Of a stretch of DNA of 64,000 nucleotides, positions 18,742 to 26,187 are shown piece by piece; positions within the stretch are counted from its first letter, which is position 1; the number at the start of each line of letters is the position of its first letter. The DNA comes from an uncultured Treponema sp. Lineage in GTDB: Bacteria; Spirochaetota; Spirochaetia; Treponematales; Treponemataceae. The stretch covers positions 28,569 to 92,568 of the forward strand of contig CALHVG010000008.1 in the NCBI GenBank assembly GCA_938039145.1. The letters are read 5' to 3'. Position numbers and translations under genes: made by a program. Under the pieces are notes generated by a model. That model was given only the letters and a program-made list of their open reading frames with translations, was not told the DNA's origin and did no database searches.

Positions 18742-19608
18742 TCAGCCTTCCCTTTTCCTGTTGTAAACGAACACAAGAATCGCCATAAGAATTATTATTC
18801 CGTAGCCGTAAAGGCTAAGCCTGTCCGGAATCTGGCGGAAAAACACAAGTCCGAGCAGAGCGGAAAATATTATCTGTGAATAGTCGTAAACCGAAATGTC
18901 CCTGCTAGCTGCGTTGAAATATGCGTATGTTATTCCGAATTGTCCGCCGCTTGCCGCAATGCCTGCAAGCACAAGAATAAGTATTTCTTTTAGTGTCATC
19001 GGCTCAAATCCGAACAGAAGGAACGGAACGACCGCCACGCACGAAAACGCCGAAAAAAAAGCGATGATTACAGGTCCTTCACATTCCAGTTTTCCGAGTT
19101 TTCTCACCGAAGTATACGCAAGTCCCGTAACCATTCCGCCCACGAACGCCACAACCGCAGGAAAACTTGTCATCATGCTTCTTGAAGGCTTTACCACAAA
19201 CATCGAGCCAAAGAACGCAAGGACAATACAAAAAAGTGGAAAAGGTTTTATTTTTTCTTTTAAAATAAAAAAACTGAAAAGAATCGCAAAAAACGGAGAC
19301 ATTTTGTTCAAAATGGCGGCATCCGCTATCGGAATCCTGTCAAGCGCATAAAAATTTGCAAAAATTCCAATGCTTCCTGCCCCCGACCTGATAAAAAGCC
19401 ATTTTAGAGAACCTTTAGGAATCGAAATGGAAAAGCCGTTTTTTGAAATCATCGCCACGGACACAAGCAATGCCACAACATTCCTGAAAAACGCTTTTTG
19501 AATGAATGGAATATCTCCGGCAAGGTGCGAAAATGCCCCCATGAAAGAAAAACATAATGCGGAAAAAATTATGTATGCGATTCCTTTTGGAATACTTTGG
19601 TTTTTCAT
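18742..19608 (-). CDS. EamA-family (DMT superfamily) membrane transporter
   Basis: 288 residues with about ten helices in two EamA repeats, the second starting near residue 150. The first repeat contains RSGAGSIGIFANFYALDRIPIADAAILNKMSPFFAILFS, a typical EamA pattern, and the second ASGGQFGITYAYFNAASRDISVYDYSQIIF. Members export amino acids or other metabolites; the substrate cannot be told. Confidence 0.85.
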   Translation of the reverse strand: MKNQSIPKGIAYIIFSALCFSFMGAFSHLAGDIPFIQKAFFRNVVALLVSVAMISKNGFSISIPKGSLKWLFIRSGAGSIGIFANFYALDRIPIADAAILNKMSPFFAILFSFFILKEKIKPFPLFCIVLAFFGSMFVVKPSRSMMTSFPAVVAFVGGMVTGLAYTSVRKLGKLECEGPVIIAFFSAFSCVAVVPFLLFGFEPMTLKEILILVLAGIAASGGQFGITYAYFNAASRDISVYDYSQIIFSALLGLVFFRQIPDRLSLYGYGIIILMAILVFVYNRKREG

Positions 19609-19676
19609 GAAAAATAATCTATCACAAATGGGATTTTTGATAAATAAAGCGGAATTTTTTCACCTAGTAAGAAAAT

Positions 19677-19698
19677 TTTACTCACCAATACGAGTAAA
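19677..19698. promoter_or_regulatory. Candidate enhancer dyad upstream of the sigma-54 promoter
   Basis: TTTACTC, 8-bp spacer, GAGTAAA, flanked by a further AGTAA/TTACT dyad. It lies about 150-175 bp upstream of the hsp20 -24 box, the usual distance for a bacterial enhancer-binding protein. Function is inferred from spacing and symmetry only. Confidence 0.4.
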
Positions 19699-19851
19699 TT
19701 TTACCCATTACAAGAGAAATTTTTCGTAGAAATTAATTTTATTTTCATCGCTTCTAAAAAAATATATTCTCAAAACCTGATTTTCTAAATTATTGCACAA
19801 ATTTTTATCGATTTTTGCGGAAAAACGAGGTTTCTCTATAAAAAAAAAACT

Positions 19852-19867
19852 TGGCACGCTTTTTGCA
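19852..19867 (+). promoter_or_regulatory. Sigma-54 (RpoN) promoter for hsp20
   Basis: TGGCAC, 5 bp, TTGCA: a full match to the -24/-12 consensus, with GG and GC exactly 11 bp apart. The predicted transcript start is about 55 nt before the gene. A TATAAT lies at 19870-19875 without a matching -35 box. Confidence 0.8.
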
Positions 19868-19931
19868 ACTATAATAAGCGTAAGCTTTGCTTACCGAAAC
19901 GAAAAATTATAAATGCTTTAGGAGGCATAAC

Positions 19932-20369
19932 ATGAACGAACTTTCAATTTTTGATTCACTTTTGAACGGACGCATGGGAAATGCAATTGGATTTCCGAGG
20001 TTTTCTTCGGAATATGAACCGAGAGTCGACATCGTAAAGCGAGATGATTCATATGTGCTTAAAATGGAGCTTCCCGGAAGAAGCGAAAAAGATGTTGACG
20101 TGCAGATAGAAAAAGGGATTCTTACAATCTCTTCACGAAAAGAGGAATATAAAGAGGTTTCGGAAAACGAAAATGCGGAAAAAACTGTTTCCGAAGAAAA
20201 ATATCTTCTTAGGGAAAGGAAAATCTCCGAATTTTCAAGAAGTTTTGAGTTTTCAGACGATGTGGACGTTGAAAAAGCAAGCGCATCTTTTGCAAACGGA
20301 ATCCTTGAAATTTCTTTACCGAGAAAGGAAAAGCCGCTTCCAAAAAAAATAGAAATAAAAGTAGCGTAA
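19932..20369 (+). CDS. Hsp20 / alpha-crystallin small heat-shock protein
   Basis: ATP-independent holdase chaperone of 145 residues. The alpha-crystallin domain runs from about residue 33, with PRVDIVKRDDSYVLKMELPG, the LRERKISEFSRSFEF strand and the closing ASFANGILEISLPRKE. AGGAGG lies 6 nt before the ATG. An acidic insertion (SENENAEKTVSEEK) sits in the loop before the dimerisation strand. It is a monocistronic unit with its own sigma-54-type promoter and a strong terminator. Confidence 0.94.
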   Translation: MNELSIFDSLLNGRMGNAIGFPRFSSEYEPRVDIVKRDDSYVLKMELPGRSEKDVDVQIEKGILTISSRKEEYKEVSENENAEKTVSEEKYLLRERKISEFSRSFEFSDDVDVEKASASFANGILEISLPRKEKPLPKKIEIKVA

Positions 20370-20390
20370 TATAATTTCTTGAAAACTAAA

Positions 20391-20425
20391 AATCCCGAAG
20401 TCTTTGTAAGCTTCGGGATTTTTTT
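20391..20425 (+). terminator. Rho-independent terminator of hsp20
   Basis: A perfect 10-bp stem AATCCCGAAG/CTTCGGGATT with a 10-nt loop, followed by a T run, about 20 nt after the hsp20 stop. Confidence 0.93.
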
Positions 20426-20486
20426 GTATTTTTTGAAAGTCGTTCCGCTGATTTCTTTTTATGAAAGCGTTTTTTATGGCGTTTGA

Positions 20487-20515
20487 TTGAACTAAATCTC
20501 CTTAATTTTTATAAT
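20487..20515 (+). promoter_or_regulatory. Promoter for hisH, near-leaderless
   Basis: TTGAAC, 17 bp, TATAAT, with only 9 nt between the -10 box and the ATG at 20525. No ribosome site lies before the ATG. Confidence 0.6.
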
Positions 20516-20524
20516 GACCATGTT

Positions 20525-21169
20525 ATGACAGGAATCATTGATTACGGCGCAGGAAACATCACAAGCGTGGAACGGACTCTTTCTTCGATTGGCGCACCTT
20601 TTTTAACATCTAAAAATCCTTCCGACCTTGAAAATTGCGAGTGCATAATTTTTCCGGGCGTTGGAGACGCTGCTTTTGCGATGAGCCGGCTTAAAAAAAC
20701 GGGATTCGATGTTTTTTTACGAGAATGTGTTTTGTCGGACCGAAAACTGATGGGTATCTGCCTTGGAAGTCAGATTGTCTTTGATTATTCCGAAGAAGGC
20801 AATACCGAATGCCTGGGGCTTATTCCCGGAAAAATACGTCATTTTTCTTCGTTGTGGAAGGAAAACGGCATCGACGTAGAAAAAAACGAACTTAAAGTTC
20901 CGCACATAGGATACAACGACCTTTCTTACGTAAACGGCGGTTCTTCCGCTTTTGAAGGAATCTCTGAAAAATCGGACTTCTATTTTGTTCATTCCTACGT
21001 GATTTGCCCCGACGATTTTTCTTTAGTGAAGGCAGTGTGCAATTATGGCGTGAAAGTTCCTTCGTGCGTGCAGATGAAAAATGTATTTCTTTTTCAGTTC
21101 CACCCTGAAAAATCGGGCGAAAAAGGAATACGGATATTAAAGAATTTTATCGGCGAGGATTTATGCTGA
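20525..21169 (+). CDS. hisH: Imidazole glycerol phosphate synthase glutaminase subunit HisH
   Basis: Releases ammonia from glutamine for HisF in histidine and purine-linked AICAR formation. 214 residues of class I amidotransferase fold: GIIDYGAGNITSVERTL at the start, nucleophile Cys about 79 in MGICLGSQ, and the His-x-Glu pair in FQFHPEKSG (about 193 and 195). It overlaps hisF by 7 bp. No other his gene lies nearby. Confidence 0.94.
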   Translation: MTGIIDYGAGNITSVERTLSSIGAPFLTSKNPSDLENCECIIFPGVGDAAFAMSRLKKTGFDVFLRECVLSDRKLMGICLGSQIVFDYSEEGNTECLGLIPGKIRHFSSLWKENGIDVEKNELKVPHIGYNDLSYVNGGSSAFEGISEKSDFYFVHSYVICPDDFSLVKAVCNYGVKVPSCVQMKNVFLFQFHPEKSGEKGIRILKNFIGEDLC

Positions 21170-21927
21170 AAAAAAGAATAATCGTCTGTCTTGACGTGAG
21201 AGACGGGCGGACAACAAAGGGCGTGAAATTCCTGAACAATGTGGATATAGGCGACCCTGTAAAAATGGCTGCAGAATACTACAGGCAGGGCGTGGACGAA
21301 CTTGTGTTTTACGACATAATCGCTTCTGCTAAAGGACGAGGTCCTATATTGAGCCTTGTTTCTGCTGTTGCACGGGAAGTTTTCATTCCGTTTGCAGTTG
21401 GCGGCGGCATAAACACGTTAGACGACATACAAGAGACCATTCTTGCAGGCGCTGAAAAAGTGAGCCTAAACAGCTCGGCGGTAAAAAATCCTTCGCTTAT
21501 AACCGAAGGCGCAAAAGTTTTTGGAAGCCAGTGCATCGTCCTTGGAATGGATGTAAGAAAGGATTCTTCAAAGCCTAGCGGTTACGGAACTACGATTCAC
21601 GGCGGCAGAGTTGACACCGGACTTGACGCTCTTGAATGGGCAAAAAAAGCCGTCTCGCTTGGAGCCGGAGAAATTGTCCTTAATTCCATGGATGCCGACG
21701 GCACTTTGGACGGCTACGATGTGCATCTTACAAAAATGATTTCGGAGGCAGTTTCCGTTCCAGTGGTAGCTTCAGGCGGAGCAGGAACTCCTTCCCATTT
21801 GGTGGACGTTCTTACGGAAGGAAAGGCTTCCGCCGCTTTGGTTGCATCCATGACCCATTCGGGAAAATATACAGTGCATTCAATTAAAGAGGAACTTTCA
21901 AAAAAAGGAGTTCCGGTAAGGCTATGA
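21163..21927 (+). CDS. hisF: Imidazole glycerol phosphate synthase cyclase subunit HisF
   Basis: TIM-barrel cyclase, 254 residues, the usual size. Catalytic Asp in IIVCLDVRDG (about 11) and the second acid in VLGMDVRKD are present, as are AVGGGINTLDDI, KVSLNSSAV, HGGRVDTGLDALEWAK, GEIVLNSMDADGT and VVASGGAG. Coupled to hisH by overlap. The isolated HisHF pair could serve histidine synthesis with genes elsewhere or an amidotransfer role. Confidence 0.95.
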   Translation: MLKKRIIVCLDVRDGRTTKGVKFLNNVDIGDPVKMAAEYYRQGVDELVFYDIIASAKGRGPILSLVSAVAREVFIPFAVGGGINTLDDIQETILAGAEKVSLNSSAVKNPSLITEGAKVFGSQCIVLGMDVRKDSSKPSGYGTTIHGGRVDTGLDALEWAKKAVSLGAGEIVLNSMDADGTLDGYDVHLTKMISEAVSVPVVASGGAGTPSHLVDVLTEGKASAALVASMTHSGKYTVHSIKEELSKKGVPVRL

Positions 21928-21943
21928 CATTTCGTCGGTGCGC

Positions 21944-22348
21944 CTAGTCTTCGATAGTGTATCTTGCCCTGCTCGTATCCGTCTCGAAAACATCGACAGC
22001 ATAGAGCCAGGCTTCCTTCTTTCCCTTGGTGTAGCCTAAGTCAATTCCGTCTTTCAGTAATTTTTCAATAATTTTTTCGAATATGTATTTTGCTATTCGT
22101 TCTGCGCTTGGGTTTTGAAAAAATATTTGCATATCGTTCAGGTTTGTGTGGTCAAGTTCATTGCACACGGATTTCAACGCGCCTTTCAGTTTGGAGAAAT
22201 CAACAAGCATTCCGCCTTCGTCAAGTTCTTCACCCTTTGCGTGGGCGTAGACGCGATAATTGTGACCGTGCAGGTTTTCGCATTTTCCGTTGTAGTCTTT
22301 CAAAAAATGCGCAGCTGAAAAATCGGCTTGAACTCTAATTTCGTACAT
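21944..22348 (-). CDS. queD: 6-carboxy-5,6,7,8-tetrahydropterin synthase QueD
   Basis: Early enzyme of queuosine precursor synthesis. 134 residues with zinc ligands His 14 (FSAAHFL), His 27 and His 29 (ENLHGHNY), Cys 23 just before, VDFSKLK and LDHTNLND. The start is the ATG at MYEIRV, where homologues begin. Eight T residues precede it, with no ribosome site and a TATATT box 6 nt upstream, suggesting leaderless translation. Confidence 0.92.
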   Translation of the reverse strand: MYEIRVQADFSAAHFLKDYNGKCENLHGHNYRVYAHAKGEELDEGGMLVDFSKLKGALKSVCNELDHTNLNDMQIFFQNPSAERIAKYIFEKIIEKLLKDGIDLGYTKGKKEAWLYAVDVFETDTSRARYTIED

Positions 22349-22452
22349 AAAAAAAATATAACGCAAAAGGATTTTTTTTTTAAGCGGATTTGTAAAAACC
22401 TTTTCAGTTTTTTGATTTGTTTTGCTATATAAAATAAAAGAAATCAAAATCG

Positions 22453-24162
22453 ATGGAACTTATGGAAGAAGATTTAAAAATAGATGCGGACGAGATTTTT
22501 TCCGACGACGAGGCTGCGTTGGCGTGCCTGGATGCATTCGGAATAAACTATATGTTTCCGTGGCAGCGTCTTGTTGTTGCAAACATAATGGATGCCGCCG
22601 AGCAGCAAGATAAAGAGGATTCTGACTTTTTGGGAAATCAAATTGTTCTTCTTCCTACAGGGGCGGGAAAATCCCTTTGCTTTCAGGTGCCGGCACTGCT
22701 TCTAAAAGGGCCTACGCTTATTATTTATCCTTTGCTCGCGCTTATGTCGGATCAGGAAAGACGAATGAACGAAGGCGGACTAAAATCCGTTGTGTTCAGG
22801 GGCGGACAGACAAAAGAAGAGCGTAAAGAAAATTTCAGAAAACTTAAGGAAGAAAACTACAGAATTATAATAGCGAATCCGGAAGTTTTGGAAAACGAAA
22901 GCCTTTTGTCGGAACTTTCCGAATGTAATATCGCGCATATAGCAATAGACGAAGCTCACACCGTTTCCGAATGGGGAAATTCATTCAGAAAAAGCTACTT
23001 GAATCTTGGAAATGTGATTAAAAGGCTTAAAGTTCCGGTTGTAACCGCATTCACCGCGACAGCCTCCCCTGAAGTTCTTGCTGACGTAAGCCGGATTCTT
23101 TTTGACGGAAAGGCGCACGTTGTCCGAAGCGAAAGCGACAGGGCAAACATTCATTATTATGTTTACAAAGCCGCCTCAAAAAAGTCTGCTGCGCTTTTTC
23201 TTTCAAGAACGGAAGAACGTCCGATGATAATTTTTTGTTCCACACGCCGCCATGCGGAGGATATGTCCCGCGAAATAAATCTTGCATACGGAAATGATTC
23301 TTCCAAGTTTTATCATGCGGGTCTTGAGCGTAATGAAAAAAACGATATAGAAAAGTGGTTCTTTGACAGAAAGGATGCTGTTCTTTGTGCAACCTGCGCG
23401 TTCGGAATGGGCGTTGACAAATCCGACATAAGAACGGTAATTCATCTTGACCCGCCTGAAACTGCGGAAAGCTACATTCAGGAAGCAGGCCGCGGAGGAC
23501 GGGACAGAAACACTGCAAACGCAATATTACTTTGGAATTATGAAGATTATAAAAAGACAAAAAGATATGAAAAGGAAAGCAGAAAAGCCGCCGTAAGGGA
23601 ATTTTCGTTAAGCAAAACCTGCCGCAGACAAAAATTGCTGGACGCACTTGGAGCGGAAGAAGCTGTTTGTTCAGGCTGCGATATTTGCGACAGAAAAAAG
23701 CGAGAAAAACTCTTATCAAAAAATTTTACAAAAAAGTTTAAGTTTTTATTGAAACCTGACAAAAATCTCTTACTTCCTGGAGAAAAACTTCCGCTTGACA
23801 CTGAGATTCTTTTTTCGATTGTAAAAAAACATAACAAGCTCTACACCGAAAAAAGTTTGGAAAAAGAGTTCCTTGAAATTATGAATTATAAATCCGTCAA
23901 AGAAGCGGGAGTTGCCGTATGGGGACACGCGGCATTCATGGAAGCAAAAAATCAGCTTCTGTACGAAAACAGAATACGCAGGATAAAATTCTTTTGGAAA
24001 GGAAGATATTCATGTGTAAGAAAAATCAGTGCCGCAGACAAAAAAATAATCAGATTCAGGTTTCGTCTTCGCCGCCGCTTGAGGAAGTTCCCTGCCCTTC
24101 GCCGCTTGGCTTTGTTTCAGCAGGCTGTGTTACAGTTCTTATCGGTCTTCTTTTTATTTTAG
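22453..24162 (+). CDS. recQ: RecQ-family ATP-dependent DNA helicase
   Basis: 3'-5' helicase in recombination and fork repair. 569 residues: Q-motif region MFPWQRLVV, Walker A LPTGAGKSL (68-74), DEAH (about 167), TAFTATASPEV, CATCAFGMGVDKSDIR, EAGRGGRDR and a zinc-binding CRRQKLL...CSGCDIC. The HRDC domain is absent. The last 35 or so residues are Arg/Phe-rich and lie over the oppositely coded membrane gene, so the natural C-terminus may be nearer residue 535. Divergent from queD. Confidence 0.9.
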   Translation: MELMEEDLKIDADEIFSDDEAALACLDAFGINYMFPWQRLVVANIMDAAEQQDKEDSDFLGNQIVLLPTGAGKSLCFQVPALLLKGPTLIIYPLLALMSDQERRMNEGGLKSVVFRGGQTKEERKENFRKLKEENYRIIIANPEVLENESLLSELSECNIAHIAIDEAHTVSEWGNSFRKSYLNLGNVIKRLKVPVVTAFTATASPEVLADVSRILFDGKAHVVRSESDRANIHYYVYKAASKKSAALFLSRTEERPMIIFCSTRRHAEDMSREINLAYGNDSSKFYHAGLERNEKNDIEKWFFDRKDAVLCATCAFGMGVDKSDIRTVIHLDPPETAESYIQEAGRGGRDRNTANAILLWNYEDYKKTKRYEKESRKAAVREFSLSKTCRRQKLLDALGAEEAVCSGCDICDRKKREKLLSKNFTKKFKFLLKPDKNLLLPGEKLPLDTEILFSIVKKHNKLYTEKSLEKEFLEIMNYKSVKEAGVAVWGHAAFMEAKNQLLYENRIRRIKFFWKGRYSCVRKISAADKKIIRFRFRLRRRLRKFPALRRLALFQQAVLQFLSVFFLF

Positions 24163-24292
24163 TTTTTTTTCTGTAGTTTGCGACAAAAACGCAAAAATCT
24201 ATGTAAAAAAATACCACTATGGCTGTTCCGATGACGTATGGATTTGAAAGTACCTTCACTATAACGGGAAAATATTGATTGAGTTCGCTCAT
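24056..24292 (-). CDS. Small single-helix membrane protein, unknown function
   Basis: 78 residues with one hydrophobic segment (about 19-39) followed by a basic stretch and a Ser/Gly/Glu-rich tail. It starts 4 bp after the stop of the membrane-anchored nuclease-like gene, so the two are probably translated from one mRNA. Its 3' 107 bp overlaps the recQ 3' end on the other strand. Family unknown. Confidence 0.55.
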   Translation of the reverse strand: MSELNQYFPVIVKVLSNPYVIGTAIVVFFYIDFCVFVANYRKKTKIKRRPIRTVTQPAETKPSGEGQGTSSSGGEDET

Positions 24293-24295
24293 AGT

Positions 24296-24754
24296 CTATT
24301 TATCGGCAAAAAAACAGTATTCCACATAGCGGACTTTTCCTCTTTCAACAAGAGATTTTATCTCCTTTTCTCTGCCTGAAAGATGCGATTTTCCGGTCTT
24401 TACTTCTATAAGAAGAACTTCATCTATGTTTTTGCCTTCAGCCATTCCCGGAAAAGCAAGAAAGTCCACGGGTTTTCCGATGAACCTTAAATCCGCCGCA
24501 TTGCACGGAAAATTCGGAAGAAAAGGCGCAATCTGTTCAGCCATTTGTCCGCCCAAAACCGCTCTGGATCTTTTTATGGCGTCGGCTCTGCCTTTTTTTA
24601 TCCTTGAATGAACTTTTATTCTTTCGCTAAGTTTTCCGATAAAAAACGAAAGAGATGCAATAATTACGAAAAAAAAGACAAGAAAAACTGCGTTCAGTTT
24701 AGGCGAGGAATGCGATAATCCAAGAATATTTTTTATGCCGGAAAAGAAATTCAC
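24296..24754 (-). CDS. Membrane-anchored Holliday-junction-resolvase-like endonuclease domain protein
   Basis: 152 residues: a membrane segment (about 22-42), a basic linker and a domain with RSRAVLGGQMAEQIAPFLP, DLRFIGKPVDFLAFPGM and EVLLIEVKTGKS. The pattern of Glu/Gln, Asp and EVK fits a PD-(D/E)XK nuclease fold, like the predicted endonucleases described as distantly related to archaeal Holliday junction resolvases. Starts with GTG; TATAAT lies 14 nt upstream, so the leader would be very short. Activity is inferred. Confidence 0.75.
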   Translation of the reverse strand: MNFFSGIKNILGLSHSSPKLNAVFLVFFFVIIASLSFFIGKLSERIKVHSRIKKGRADAIKRSRAVLGGQMAEQIAPFLPNFPCNAADLRFIGKPVDFLAFPGMAEGKNIDEVLLIEVKTGKSHLSGREKEIKSLVERGKVRYVEYCFFADK

Positions 24755-24943
24755 CGATAAAAAATAGCATTATAGACCGATAATGTAAATGCGTTCGGTC
24801 TGCGGTTTTTTGCCGCTTGGATTCAGATTTCTTGCAGCCGTAAATGATTTTTCAGAAAAGCGAGGAACAAAAAAGCCTTCTTTCCGAATCAAAACGCTTT
24901 TACGGACTTGTAAATATTTTTGTTCAGTACAGGAAAACTTAAT

Positions 24944-26176
24944 ATGAAAAAAATCTTTTTTTCCACGATTTTGATTTTGTCATGCGCCTTTAACGCTTTT
25001 TCCCAAGCGTCAGACGGCGTTCTTTTCCGCTTTAAGTTCAATAAAGGCGACCAAAGCCGAATCCTTTCAACCGTTGAAGAAAACGTTTATGTGAACGGAA
25101 AACTGAACCACAAGGCAACGATATTGAACAGAATTTCAAGCATCATAACCGAAACGGACAAAGACGGTTCGGGTACAAGCGAAGCTGTGTTCATGACCTC
25201 CGAAAATTCAACAGGAAAATCAGGAAACGTTTTTCAATGGGGCGAAGAATACGAATCGAAATTCAAACGAAGCGTTCTTGGAAAATACGAAATTTCAGAC
25301 GAATATTTTATGCCCACAGTTCGTGACGTTCCCGTTTTTCCGGAAAAACCTGTAAGCAAAGGCGAAAAATGGACTTTTGAAGGGCACGAAGCCCACGATA
25401 TGCGCACGGCGTTTAATATTCAAAAGCCGTTCAAAGTTCCTTTTACGGCAAACTACCAATATATTGGCGACGAATACGACAATAAAAGCGGAAGACTTTT
25501 TAACGTAATCGAAGTTAAATACAACTTTTATTTTGAAACGCCGCGCTTTGTTTCTTCGGGTTACGATTTTCTAAACTATCCCAAAGTAACAATGGGGTAT
25601 TCAAGTCAAAAACTTTGGTGGGACAACGAAAGAGGAATGATAGAGCATTACACCGAATCGTTCAGAATCATAATCGAGACTTTTAAAGGAGACAATATTA
25701 CTTTTTCCGGAACAGCTCATGCGGAAGTAAACGAATTTCACCGAAGCTCAACGGAAGAAAATATTCGGAAAATCAAGGATTTTGTCGGGGATTCAGGAAT
25801 TGAAAATGTGGAAGTTACGTCAAACGAAAAAGGAGTTACGATTTCCGTAGAAAACATTCAGTTTGCGCCTGATTCTTCGCGTCTTATGGAAAGCGAAAAG
25901 CAAAAACTTATAAAAATATCTCAGATTCTTAAAGAATTTGAAAACGACCTTCTTATAACAGGACATTGCGCCGACCGAGGCTCGCAAAAAAATCAGCAAA
26001 AACTTTCGGAAGACAGAGCAATTTCCGTAGCGGAATTTCTTTCGGAGCTGGGCGTAAGAAATCCCAACTGCATTTTTACGCAAGGAAAGGGCGCAAGGGA
26101 ACCCGTTGCTTCAAATTCCACCGAAAAAGGACGGGCAAGAAACCGCCGTGTCGAAATAACGCTCATGGACAAATAA
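24944..26176 (+). CDS. OmpA-family cell-envelope protein
   Basis: 410 residues with a signal peptide (MKKIFFSTILILSCAFNAFS). The first 280 residues are a beta-rich domain I do not recognise. The C-terminal 120 residues are an OmpA/MotB peptidoglycan-binding domain: VENIQFAPDSSRLMESEKQ, LLITGHCADRGSQKNQQKLS, DRAISVAEFLSELG and RARNRRVEITLMDK. It should tether the envelope to peptidoglycan from the periplasm. AGGA precedes the ATG. Confidence 0.88.
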   Translation: MKKIFFSTILILSCAFNAFSQASDGVLFRFKFNKGDQSRILSTVEENVYVNGKLNHKATILNRISSIITETDKDGSGTSEAVFMTSENSTGKSGNVFQWGEEYESKFKRSVLGKYEISDEYFMPTVRDVPVFPEKPVSKGEKWTFEGHEAHDMRTAFNIQKPFKVPFTANYQYIGDEYDNKSGRLFNVIEVKYNFYFETPRFVSSGYDFLNYPKVTMGYSSQKLWWDNERGMIEHYTESFRIIIETFKGDNITFSGTAHAEVNEFHRSSTEENIRKIKDFVGDSGIENVEVTSNEKGVTISVENIQFAPDSSRLMESEKQKLIKISQILKEFENDLLITGHCADRGSQKNQQKLSEDRAISVAEFLSELGVRNPNCIFTQGKGAREPVASNSTEKGRARNRRVEITLMDK

Positions 26177-26187
26177 AAACTTGCCCG

